A model generated the notes under the pieces. The model searched no databases. It had not been told where the DNA came from and saw nothing but the letters and a program-made list of their open reading frames with translations. Below, one piece after another: positions 1-7,039 of a stretch of DNA of 9,395 bases. Source of the stretch: Bryobacteraceae bacterium. Its GTDB lineage: Bacteria; Acidobacteriota; Terriglobia; Bryobacterales; Bryobacteraceae. The stretch lies in assembly GCA_014379815.1 (NCBI GenBank), contig JACMLA010000021.1, positions 1 through 9,395 on the forward strand, in the 5' to 3' direction. Numbering within the stretch: position 1 is the first letter of the stretch; each line of letters begins with the position of its first letter. Made by a program: the position numbers and the translations under genes.

Positions 1-1545
1 CTTTCCCGTTCCGTATCCGGTTTGCTTCACGCACCGTTGATTCGCATTCACCCCGGCACGCAGATGACCGAAGGCGTACTGGCCGAATCGTGGACGCTAA
101 GCGCTGACGGCCGTGAAATGGATGTGCGGCTGCGGCCGCACCTCAGGTTCTCCGATGGCAAACCTTTAACCGCGGACGACGTCCTGTTCACCTTTGCTGT
201 TCACCTGGATGCCCGTGTTGCCTCGCCGCAGCGAGAGGCTTTACGTGTTGGTGGTCAACCGATTCGGGTATCCCGGACAGGCGAACGTGGGCTGCGATTT
301 CAGCTCGTCAGGGCTTACGCACCAGGGGAGCGTCTCCTCGCCGGGATCGCCATTCTTCCGCGACACCTGCTGGCGAAAGCGCACGAAGAGGGCAGGCTTT
401 CCCAGATGTGGACTATCGGATCGCCGGCAGCAGAGATTGCAGGGGCTGGACCGTTTCGACTGAGGTCGATGGAGCCTGGCCGGCGAATCATCTTGGAGCG
501 CAACCCGCACTACTTCAAGAAAGCTCGCACCGGGGCTGCGCTTCCATGGCTTGACGAAATGGAGTTTGTCTTTGCGCCCGGCGAGGACGCCCAGGTGGCG
601 CGACTGCTCTCCGGCGAAGCTGACCTGATCGCCGGCTTTGGGGGCTCAAGCTACCGGGCGATTGAAGCTTCGGGTGCGGCCAGAGGCGTGAGAGCCGCGG
701 ACGCTGGCCCTGGCCTTGATTACACGCTTCTGCTGTTTAACCTGAACTCTGGCGGACCGGAGCGTGCCTCCCGGGCCTGGTTTGAACTGGATGCGTTTCG
801 CCGCGCAGTCTCGATGGCTGTCGACCGTGCCGCAATCGCACGTCTGGTCTACCGGGGCCGCGCGTCTGCCATCTGGGGACCAATTACACCTGCCCGTCGC
901 ATGTGGTTTGACGCGGCTGGGGGGCAGCCGCCGCAATCTGCTTCCGGAGCGCTTGAACTACTGCGCTCCGCCGGATTCCGACAAGATCAGGCAGGAAGTT
1001 TGCTGGATTCCTCCGGCAAGCCGGTTCGCTTCACGATTCTGGCAAACTCCGGAAACCCCGCATATACCCAAACGGGCATCATCCTGGAACAAGACCTGAA
1101 GAAGATCGGAATCGACGCCCGCCTTGTGCCGATGGAATTCCGAAGCCTCGTCGAGCAGGTGGTAACCAAACGTGACTACGACGCGGCAATCATGGCGCTG
1201 CGCCCCGGCGACGCTGACCCGGTTGCTGACATGAACGTGTTCGTTTCCGAGGGGAAAACTCGTCTGTGGAACCTTGGTGGGAAGTCGGAACGTCCCTGGG
1301 AAGTCGAACTGGACCGCCTCATGAAGGAGCAACTCACAGCCCGGGATCCTGCGAAGCGCCGGGAGCTTTTCCACCGTGTGCAGCAAGTGTTTGCACAGCA
1401 GATGCCGATGGTTTGCCTGGTAAGCCCGAATCTCCTGTACGCAGCTCGCGAGAATATCCACAACCTGCAGCCAGGGGCTGTCGGCGACGCTGTGCTGTGG
1501 AACGCCGACGAGTTGTTTCTTGCCCCCGGCATCCGACGCCGATGA
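1..1545 (+). CDS. ABC transporter substrate-binding protein, family 5 (5' truncated by window edge)
   Basis: C-terminal ~514 residues of an extracytoplasmic solute-binding protein of the SBP_bac_5 (OppA/DppA-like) family. Such proteins capture peptides, nickel or similar ligands for an ABC importer. The frame stays open from base 1, so the TTG at 22 is not a credible start. The signal peptide and roughly 60-70 residues are presumably off-window. Visible family hallmarks, numbered from base 1: LAESW (about residue 27), RPHLRFSDGKPLTADDV (about 45), GPFRL (about 150), RNPHYF (about 167), an RRAVSMAVDR segment (about 267), and the C-terminal KRRELFHRVQQVFAQQMP segment. No permease or ATPase gene follows. 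Instead the TGA overlaps the ATG of a sigma factor by 4 nt (ATGA), so the two are translationally coupled. The ligand cannot be inferred. The protein could belong to a transporter encoded to the left, or be an orphan binding protein used for sensing. Confidence 0.9.
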   Translation, partial: LSRSVSGLLHAPLIRIHPGTQMTEGVLAESWTLSADGREMDVRLRPHLRFSDGKPLTADDVLFTFAVHLDARVASPQREALRVGGQPIRVSRTGERGLRFQLVRAYAPGERLLAGIAILPRHLLAKAHEEGRLSQMWTIGSPAAEIAGAGPFRLRSMEPGRRIILERNPHYFKKARTGAALPWLDEMEFVFAPGEDAQVARLLSGEADLIAGFGGSSYRAIEASGAARGVRAADAGPGLDYTLLLFNLNSGGPERASRAWFELDAFRRAVSMAVDRAAIARLVYRGRASAIWGPITPARRMWFDAAGGQPPQSASGALELLRSAGFRQDQAGSLLDSSGKPVRFTILANSGNPAYTQTGIILEQDLKKIGIDARLVPMEFRSLVEQVVTKRDYDAAIMALRPGDADPVADMNVFVSEGKTRLWNLGGKSERPWEVELDRLMKEQLTARDPAKRRELFHRVQQVFAQQMPMVCLVSPNLLYAARENIHNLQPGAVGDAVLWNADELFLAPGIRRR

Positions 1546-2108
1546 GCGAGGCCAGCCCTTCGCCTTCCTGGGAGGATGCCGCACTGGTGCAGGCCTGCCT
1601 CGATGGCGATCAGCGCGCATGGGAGGCGCTGCTGGAAAAGTACAAACGTCTCATATACTCCGTGCTGGTCCGCTATCGCCTGCCGGAACAGGATGCAGCC
1701 GATGTCTTCCAAGCGGTCTGTGTAGATCTTTGGAAGGAGCTTGCGAGTCTGCGTGAGGTCGGGGCGCTGCGTGGATGGCTGGCGCGGGTAGCCGCCAACA
1801 GATGCTTTCACTGGAAGCAGCGGCAGACACGTCACTCCCACGAAAGCGTGAGTGAATCCGACATTCAGGACGCCGATGGGTTGCCGGAATGGCTTGCGGC
1901 TCTGGAGCGGGATCAACTGGTTCGCGAGGCGACGGCACGCCTCGGTCAGCGCTGCCGCGACCTGGTCAGGATGCTGTTCTACGAGGACCCGCCTCGACCG
2001 TATGAGTCGATCGCGGCACAACTCGGTCTTGCTACAGGTTCCATCGGCTTCATTCGTGGACGCTGTCTGAAGAAGCTTGCTGCGGAGCTGGAGGCTTCCG
2101 GATTGTGA
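1542..2108 (+). CDS. ECF-like sigma-70 family RNA polymerase sigma factor
   Basis: A 188-residue sigma factor carrying only regions 2 and 4, which would direct RNA polymerase to a dedicated promoter set. Region 2 spans about residues 14-95: LVQACLDGDQRAWEALLEKY, then DAADVFQAV and the GWLARVAANRCFHWKQ segment typical of region 2.4. Region 4 spans about residues 125-182 and ends in a helix-turn-helix with SIAAQLGLATGSIGFIRGRC. The ATG at 1542 is chosen because it overlaps the upstream TGA (ATGA) and puts region 2 at the usual distance from the N terminus. The open frame extends upstream to 1266, but that part is antiparallel coding noise inside the binding-protein gene. No clear Shine-Dalgarno precedes the ATG, so translation probably depends on coupling. 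The downstream gene overlaps by GTGA. The exact ECF group and target promoter are not recognisable from sequence alone. Placement next to a TPR-CHAT gene and an anti-sigma-like gene suggests these two control it. Confidence 0.92.
   Translation: MSEASPSPSWEDAALVQACLDGDQRAWEALLEKYKRLIYSVLVRYRLPEQDAADVFQAVCVDLWKELASLREVGALRGWLARVAANRCFHWKQRQTRHSHESVSESDIQDADGLPEWLAALERDQLVREATARLGQRCRDLVRMLFYEDPPRPYESIAAQLGLATGSIGFIRGRCLKKLAAELEASGL
2090..2094 (+). promoter_or_regulatory. Shine-Dalgarno GGAGG for the CHAT gene
   Basis: GGAGG lies inside the sigma factor's last codons, 10 nt before the GTG at 2105. It supports that GTG, which overlaps the sigma TGA as GTGA, as the real start of the TPR-CHAT protein. 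Confidence 0.6.
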
Positions 2109-4951
2109 CTGCCGTGCAGTTCGGAACCCGGGTTCGCAATCGAGCCGCGGCCACCGTCCTCCAGGATAGTGGGGAAGTTTCTGTCAGCGCGGAATTGGCT
2201 TACCAATTCTGTGACCAGGCTCGACAGGCAATGCGTAACGATGTCCGCCTCGCGCTAGGGTTTGCGGACGCAGCGTGCGCCACAGCTCGACATGTCTCCG
2301 ACCGCCGCGCGATTGCGGAAGCTCTTCGCATGCGGGGCCACGTCAGCTACCTGTCCGGTGCCTGCAAGGCGGCCGTTGCGGACTACAGCAGAGCGGTGGC
2401 GATCCTCGGGGATCTTGGCGCGCACGTCGATGTGGGACGGACCCTGAGCAGCGCATTGCAGAGCGTGATCTACCTTGGGGACTACGAGAAAGCTCTGGAA
2501 TGGGCAGCGCGGGCCCGGCAAATCTTTCAGGCAGACGGCGATCTGCTCAGGCTGGCTCGCCTCGACAGCAACGAAGCGAACATATTTCACAGGCAGGACC
2601 GTTTTGACGACGCCAAATTCCTGTATGAGCGGGCGGCGGAACAGCTTCGCCGGCTCGGCGACCTCGATTCGGCAGGAATTGCACTTCGCAATCTTGCAGT
2701 CTGCCACTCGGACATGTACTCGTTCGATGCTGCGTTGAGGTGCTACGGCGAGGCCGAGAGTTTGTACAATCAGCGCGGTCTCGCCCGGCTGGCAGCTGAG
2801 ATTCGAGACAATATCGCACACCTTCACTACCTCCGCGGCGACTATCTGGAAGCCCTGCATGCCTGTCGAGAATCGGCCGCCGGGGAGCGGGACAACACGT
2901 ATCAACTGGCGGTAACCCGCCTGGATCACAGCAGCCTTTTGCTTGAGCTCAATCAATTCAGTGAGGCGGCGCGTCTTGCCTCCGACGCAGCGGGCCGTTT
3001 TGCCCGGCTGGGTATTCGCTACGAACGGGGTCAGGCACTGGTAAATTTAGCTGTCGCATCGTATAGAACTGGGGATGCGAAGCGGGCTTTGCAGTACCTG
3101 CGCGAGGCAGCGACGCGGTTCCGGCAGGAGAGGAACAGTACCTGGCTGGCCACAATCGACTACTACAAGGCTGCCTTTCTTCTCGGACTGGGCCGAACAG
3201 ACGAGGCGAGAACGCTGCTGGCCGATACGGTGAACCGCACAGCGGCCGGGCCACTTACAGGGAAGCAGGTTTCGGCACTGCTTCTGCTTTCGAGGATCGA
3301 ATTAGAGGCGGGACGCCTCGGCGAGGCTAGCGCCTGCCTCGATCGAATCCAGCATCAAAGGCTGGCGTTCAACACCCTGCCGGTGCGCTACCAGCTCGCT
3401 GTGCAGTCAGGCAATCTCCTTCGTGCCCAGGTTGACGCTGGCGCAGCGTGGATCCAGTATCGGGAAGCAGCCAATATCCTCGGCATCATGCGCGGCCAGT
3501 TCGGGAGTGACGGACTGCGGATCTCCTTTCTGGCCGACAAACGGGATTGCCATGAACGCCTCGCTGAGATGGCTCTTGGCGGAGCGGTCCCGTGTCACGC
3601 CGAAGAAGCGCTGCAGATTGTGGAACAGGCAAAGTCGCAGAGTCTCGCCGAGGCAATGCTCCAAGGACCCGATAGCCAGGACAGCGCAGTGGCATCGAAA
3701 GCCCGAGTCATTCGTCAGGAGCTCTCATGGTGTTACCGCGAGTTCGACCGCATAGAGGACAGCCCGCGGCCATCGAATCCTTCTTCCCCGGAGAGACTGC
3801 GTTCGCGCATCGCGGCTTTGGAGGAGCGACTTTCCGCGGAGTGGTCCACCGGCGGTATTGCGCCGAGCCCCGAAACCTCATCCGCCAGACTGGACTTGTC
3901 TGCCTCGCTGGATGCGGATGAATCCCTCATCGAGTACTTCGCAACAGGCGGACAGTTGTACGCCTTCGTGGCCCGCAGGGGAGCGTTACAAGTGGTATCT
4001 CTGGGTTCAATGGAAGCGGTGGAGCAATCTCTCCGAATGCTTCGATTCCAGATGGCTCGCGGGGTCAGCACAGGGGCTAAGGCAGTCGCGCCGGCCTGGC
4101 TAGCAGCCACCCAGGCGCATCTGCGGCGGCTCGGCGAGTTGCTGATTGCTCCGCTGCAGCAACACCTGACGGCGGGTCACTGGGTTATTGTGCCCCACGG
4201 CGTTTTGCATCGACTTCCGTTCCATGCGCTGTACGACGACGGCGGATACCTGATCTCACAACGTACAATTTCATGTGCCCCGAGCGCTACTGTGTGGCAG
4301 CTCTGCCAGTCACGAGCAGCCGGCAGGGGATCAGAGCCTGTGGTATTCGGGCTCCCCGATGCGCGCGCTCCGCAGATCGCCGAAGAACTGGAGCACTTGC
4401 GACAATGCCTGCCCTGTGCCCGCGTCTTCACCGGACCGGACGCGACGTTGGGTCGCTTTCGCGAACTGGCGCCACAAAGTGGGCTGGTCCACCTCGCAAC
4501 GCACGGCGTATTCCGACAAGACAATCCTCTGTTCTCCTCTGTGAGGCTGAGCGATGGCCGGCTGTGTCTGTATGACCTGTATAACCTGCAGCTTCAGGCA
4601 GACCTCGTGACGTTGAGCGGTTGCGCCACCGGAGTGCAGGAAACATGGGGTGCCGACGAGGTGATGGGGCTCACGCGCGGACTTCTGATCGCAGGGGCGC
4701 GCGCGGCACTGGTCTCGCTCTGGGAAGTGAACGACGCAAGCACGGCTCGGTTTATGAGGAGTTTCTACCGGGGCTTGTGCGCCGGTGCCACTATCGCGGC
4801 ATCCTGTCGCGCTGCCATGCTGGAAATGATCGAACTGACACCGCATCCGTACTACTGGGCGCCGTTTGTCCTTACAGGAAAAGTGAGAATCTCACTGAAG
4901 GATCTATTTTTGGATTCCGGGACTCACCCTGTTGAGTGGGGAATAGCGTGA
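2105..4951 (+). CDS. TPR-CHAT protein (caspase-like peptidase with N-terminal tetratricopeptide repeats)
   Basis: A 948-residue cytoplasmic protein with no signal peptide or membrane segment. Residues ~60-460 are helical TPR-type repeats, with recurrent patterns such as ALEWAARARQIF, GDLDSAGIALRNLAVC and GDAKRALQYLREAA. They should form a superhelical sensor or partner-binding scaffold. Residues ~500-580 are a charged helical linker, probably coiled coil (ALEERLSAEW). Residues ~605-928 are a CHAT domain of peptidase clan CD. Its signatures are VIVPHGVLHRLPFHAL (about 694), LVHLATHGVF with the predicted catalytic His800, LVTLSGCATG with the predicted nucleophile Cys840, and GLLIAGARAALVSLWEVND (about 859). 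Both dyad residues are present with the usual spacing of 40, so the domain is probably active. The GTG start at 2105 overlaps the sigma stop. The TGA at 4949-4951 overlaps the next gene's GTG. The substrate is unknown; the adjacent anti-sigma-like protein is the obvious candidate by context. A purely scaffolding role cannot be excluded. Confidence 0.93.
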   Translation: MTAVQFGTRVRNRAAATVLQDSGEVSVSAELAYQFCDQARQAMRNDVRLALGFADAACATARHVSDRRAIAEALRMRGHVSYLSGACKAAVADYSRAVAILGDLGAHVDVGRTLSSALQSVIYLGDYEKALEWAARARQIFQADGDLLRLARLDSNEANIFHRQDRFDDAKFLYERAAEQLRRLGDLDSAGIALRNLAVCHSDMYSFDAALRCYGEAESLYNQRGLARLAAEIRDNIAHLHYLRGDYLEALHACRESAAGERDNTYQLAVTRLDHSSLLLELNQFSEAARLASDAAGRFARLGIRYERGQALVNLAVASYRTGDAKRALQYLREAATRFRQERNSTWLATIDYYKAAFLLGLGRTDEARTLLADTVNRTAAGPLTGKQVSALLLLSRIELEAGRLGEASACLDRIQHQRLAFNTLPVRYQLAVQSGNLLRAQVDAGAAWIQYREAANILGIMRGQFGSDGLRISFLADKRDCHERLAEMALGGAVPCHAEEALQIVEQAKSQSLAEAMLQGPDSQDSAVASKARVIRQELSWCYREFDRIEDSPRPSNPSSPERLRSRIAALEERLSAEWSTGGIAPSPETSSARLDLSASLDADESLIEYFATGGQLYAFVARRGALQVVSLGSMEAVEQSLRMLRFQMARGVSTGAKAVAPAWLAATQAHLRRLGELLIAPLQQHLTAGHWVIVPHGVLHRLPFHALYDDGGYLISQRTISCAPSATVWQLCQSRAAGRGSEPVVFGLPDARAPQIAEELEHLRQCLPCARVFTGPDATLGRFRELAPQSGLVHLATHGVFRQDNPLFSSVRLSDGRLCLYDLYNLQLQADLVTLSGCATGVQETWGADEVMGLTRGLLIAGARAALVSLWEVNDASTARFMRSFYRGLCAGATIAASCRAAMLEMIELTPHPYYWAPFVLTGKVRISLKDLFLDSGTHPVEWGIA

Positions 4952-5595
4952 AGCATTATTCACTGGAAAACTGGGTCGATTATTTACGCGGTGTCTCTGA
5001 TCCGGCTCGGGAGCCGATGATGAAGGAGCACCTCGCTTCCGGCTGCACGCAATGCAGGCGGCATCTGGAACTACTTCAAGCAGTCAGCCAGAGCGCTTGC
5101 GAGATTGCCGTTCCGGACGCATGGCTGCAGCGGGCAAGCAGCATCTTCCCCCGAGTCTCCCCGCCGGCCGCTAAATCACCGATCACCAGACTAGTAGCAG
5201 CACTCACGTTCGACAGTTTTGCAATGCCAGTTCAGGCTGGAGTCCGGACCGCACAGTCGGAAGTTCACCGGCTCACCTTCACGTCCGAAGACGTGACCCT
5301 CGAACTCATGGGCGAAGCAGGTCCTGACGTCAATACCATGGCGGTGACGGGGCAGATTTCGTCTCTCAGCGGAAGCCAGCCGTCCTCCCCTTACCGGATC
5401 CGGCTGCTGCAGCGGAAGACAGTTTTGCAGCAGATCACGGCGAATGTTTTCGGCGAGTTTCAGGTCAACCTGCCGATTCAGACCGGCCTAAGCATGGCGG
5501 TGGTGGATGAGACCACAGGTCGCGAGACCGCAGTTCCCCTCGACCTTTTTGTGACTCATCTGACCAGGTCCGGCAATAGTAAGTCCCACGACTGA
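4948..5595 (+). CDS. putative zinc-finger anti-sigma-like protein with C-terminal beta domain
   Basis: A 215-residue soluble protein. The N-terminal ~50 residues resemble the zf-HC2/ZAS fold of anti-sigma factors: a helix, then H28, C33 and C36 (HLASGCTQC, H-x4-C-x2-C rather than the classical H-x3-C-x2-C), then a helix RRHLELLQAV. Residues ~78-98 (LVAALTFDSFAMPVQAGVR) are only mildly hydrophobic and interrupted by Asp, so no membrane helix is apparent. Residues ~105-200 alternate as beta strands (VTLELMGE, MAVTGQIS, YRIRLLQR, ANVFGEFQVNLP), resembling a carboxypeptidase-regulatory/Ig-like sandwich. I chose GTG 4948 over GTG 4936 because it forms the same 4-nt GTGA overlap seen upstream and has GGGGA 5 nt before it. 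By position it is the likely binding partner of the sigma factor, the CHAT protein or both. Anti-sigma activity is inference; an adaptor function is equally possible. Confidence 0.75.
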   Translation: MKHYSLENWVDYLRGVSDPAREPMMKEHLASGCTQCRRHLELLQAVSQSACEIAVPDAWLQRASSIFPRVSPPAAKSPITRLVAALTFDSFAMPVQAGVRTAQSEVHRLTFTSEDVTLELMGEAGPDVNTMAVTGQISSLSGSQPSSPYRIRLLQRKTVLQQITANVFGEFQVNLPIQTGLSMAVVDETTGRETAVPLDLFVTHLTRSGNSKSHD

Positions 5596-5605
5596 AAATC
5601 AGCAT

Positions 5606-5610
5606 AGGAG
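5606..5610 (+). promoter_or_regulatory. Shine-Dalgarno AGGAG for the subtilase gene
   Basis: AGGAG sits in the 21-nt gap after the anti-sigma-like gene and 6 nt before the GTG at 5617. It fixes that GTG, which begins a good signal peptide, as the start and shows independent initiation rather than strict coupling. Confidence 0.75.
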
Positions 5611-5616
5611 ATTCTT

Positions 5617-6972
5617 GTGAAATTTTTATTCCAGGCTCTGGTTCTTCTGCTGGTGAGCAACGGTGCCGCGCTGGCAGCCGACCTGCTCATCGTCCGTGCG
5701 CCGTCTTCTTACATGCAGGAGCTTTCGGCGAAATTCAGGTTTAATATACAAAAGCGAATTCTCGGACAGGACATCTATCTGGTCCAAAGTCCTGCTGGCA
5801 TCACTGGTGCTCAGTTGATGCGCGATCTGGAAAACTACGACTACGGTAAGGATCCGGACACCGATGATGATGACGACGACGATGTGCGGGCAGAAGACAA
5901 CTTTTCTGTCACGCTCGCCGAAACAGGTGACGGCCTTCCCCGGCTGGTGACAAACACAACGCCTGTCGTCAATGCCATCACGAACCGTACATTTGTTTCG
6001 TTCCACGGAAAGCAGGCATGGACCGGGTATGTGAATCAACCGTCGGCAAGTCGGATTCGCATCTCCGAAACACATCGCCGGTATGGGACGGCCGGTGCCA
6101 TCGTTGCCATCATTGACACTGGCATCGACCCCAACCATCCCCTTCTGGCGGATTCCATCGTGTCGGGTTACGACTTCATACGCGACCTGCCGGGCGTACC
6201 TTCCGAGTTGGATGACCTCGACCCGCTCACGCGAGAACTCCTGAATCCGTACACCACCGCAATACTCGACGTGCTTTCGGAAGTCAATCCGTACACAACT
6301 GCGATCCTCGATCAGTTCACGGCCAGGCGCCTGGACGCGGCACGGCTTCCGCCGCAGTTCGGTCACGGCACCATGGTTGCCGGCATAATCCGGCTGGTTG
6401 CGCCGAGTGCACGCATTATGCCTCTCAAGCCCTTCGGCGGGGATGGACGAGCTCGTCTGTTTCATTTGCTGCAGGCCATGTACTTTGCGGTGGATCACGG
6501 AGCGAGCGTGGTCAACATGAGCCTGAGTCTGGCAGCCCCCTCCGAAGAGTTGGAGCGTGCAGTGGAGTATGCCGCGTCGAAGGGCGTTGTACTGGTTGCC
6601 TCCGTCGGCAACAGTGGGCGGGAAACCATGTCATGGCCGGCGGGCTACCAACAGGTCATCGGAGTGGCAGCAACCAGTATGCAGGACACTCCAGCCGTCT
6701 TTACGAATTTTGGCGATAACGTGACAACAATCGGCGCACCCGGTGAGGCCGTCATCACGTTGTATCCCGGCGGCCGCTACGCCGCGGGATGGGGCACGTC
6801 CTTCAGTGCACCGATGGTGTCAGGCGCTGTCTCCATTATGAAGCGCCTAAAACCCTCAATAAACTGGGAAAAGGCCGAAGCCGCCGTCAAAGAGGCCGCG
6901 CCGGCAACGGGAGGCATGGGCAACGGCCGACTGGACATGTTTCGCGCCGTAAGAAAGTCGACGGAATTTTAG
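5617..6972 (+). CDS. secreted S8 family (subtilisin-like) serine peptidase
   Basis: A 451-residue subtilase. Residues 1-20 are a Sec signal peptide (MKFLFQALVLLLVSNGAALA, likely cut before or near ADLL). Residues ~22-75 look like an I9-like propeptide (LLIVRAPS, ILGQDIYLVQSP). An acidic linker follows with seven consecutive Asp at 83-89. The catalytic domain runs from ~145 to 448: Asp167 in IIDTGID, His250 in FGHGTMVAG, oxyanion Asn332 in VGNSG and Ser395 in GTSFSAP. The triad is complete, so the enzyme is predicted active outside the cytoplasm. Between Asp and His there is an insertion with two copies of NPYTTAILD (residues 210-218 and 224-232). No C-terminal anchor is visible after the catalytic domain. 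The gene is 21 nt downstream of the anti-sigma-like gene on the same strand, so it is probably in the same transcript. Its substrate is unknown; processing of the neighbouring secreted proteins is a possibility only. Confidence 0.95.
   Translation: MKFLFQALVLLLVSNGAALAADLLIVRAPSSYMQELSAKFRFNIQKRILGQDIYLVQSPAGITGAQLMRDLENYDYGKDPDTDDDDDDDVRAEDNFSVTLAETGDGLPRLVTNTTPVVNAITNRTFVSFHGKQAWTGYVNQPSASRIRISETHRRYGTAGAIVAIIDTGIDPNHPLLADSIVSGYDFIRDLPGVPSELDDLDPLTRELLNPYTTAILDVLSEVNPYTTAILDQFTARRLDAARLPPQFGHGTMVAGIIRLVAPSARIMPLKPFGGDGRARLFHLLQAMYFAVDHGASVVNMSLSLAAPSEELERAVEYAASKGVVLVASVGNSGRETMSWPAGYQQVIGVAATSMQDTPAVFTNFGDNVTTIGAPGEAVITLYPGGRYAAGWGTSFSAPMVSGAVSIMKRLKPSINWEKAEAAVKEAAPATGGMGNGRLDMFRAVRKSTEF
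5863..5883 (+). repeat. GAT/GAC triplet run encoding seven aspartates
   Basis: Seven successive Asp codons (GAT x3, GAC x3, GAT) join the propeptide-like segment to the mature domain of the subtilase. The run extends an already acidic stretch (KDPDT before it, VRAED after it). It is a flexible acidic linker, possibly Ca2+-binding or a processing site. As a triplet repeat it can change length without breaking the frame. Confidence 0.7.
6244..6312 (+). repeat. duplicated NPYTTAILD-coding segment in the subtilase
   Basis: Two 27-nt copies (6244-6270 and 6286-6312, period 42 nt) both encode NPYTTAILD but differ at several third-codon positions. The duplication is therefore either old or kept by selection at the protein level. 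It lies between the catalytic Asp and His. Confidence 0.8.
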
Positions 6973-7004
6973 CAGATCCTCTATCAGAGTTCCGGCTGCC
7001 ACAC

Positions 7005-7039
7005 CCTTTTTTCACGAACGTTTCGCTAGTGAGAAAAGG
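7005..7039 (+). promoter_or_regulatory. hairpin enclosing the Shine-Dalgarno of the solenoid gene
   Basis: CCTTTTTTCAC (7005-7015) pairs with GTGAGAAAAGG (7029-7039) over 11 bp with one G-U pair and a 13-nt loop (7016-7028). The 3' arm contains the AAGG of the AAGGAG Shine-Dalgarno (7036-7041), which lies 8 nt before the ATG at 7050. In RNA the stem would hide part of the ribosome binding site. This is consistent with translational control, but the A/U-rich stem could also simply be weak structure. It is not a terminator, because the U run lies in the 5' arm. Confidence 0.5.

Noticed and set aside
1266..1541. In-frame upstream extension of the sigma factor reading frame
   Set aside because: It lies wholly inside the binding-protein gene, its residues show no sigma homology, and ATG 1542 has the ATGA overlap and the correct sigma N terminus.
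958..2021. Long reverse-strand open frames over the binding-protein and sigma genes
   Set aside because: They are antisense shadows of GC-rich coding sequence: composition is Arg/Pro/Ser-rich with no recognisable domain, and the + strand genes there have clear families.
4936..4947. Earlier GTG start for the anti-sigma-like gene
   Set aside because: It would add four residues and break the 4-nt overlap pattern; GGGGA is correctly spaced for GTG 4948, not for 4936.
2105..4951. Assignment of the CHAT protein as a type III-E CRISPR Csx29
   Set aside because: No Cas7-11/gRAMP, Cas1/Cas2 or repeat array is visible; TPR-CHAT proteins are widespread outside CRISPR loci, so only a functional analogy is proposed.
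5179..5241. Transmembrane helix in the anti-sigma-like protein
   Set aside because: The segment around residues 78-98 is short, interrupted by Arg and Asp, and not hydrophobic enough to span a membrane.
5626..6498. 290-residue reverse-strand open frame opposite the subtilase
   Set aside because: The subtilase on the + strand has a signal peptide and full catalytic motifs; the reverse translation shows no domain, signal or ribosome binding site that I can support.
7005..7039. Rho-independent terminator after the subtilase
   Set aside because: The T run is in the 5' arm of the stem rather than following it, and the 3' arm runs into the Shine-Dalgarno of the next gene.
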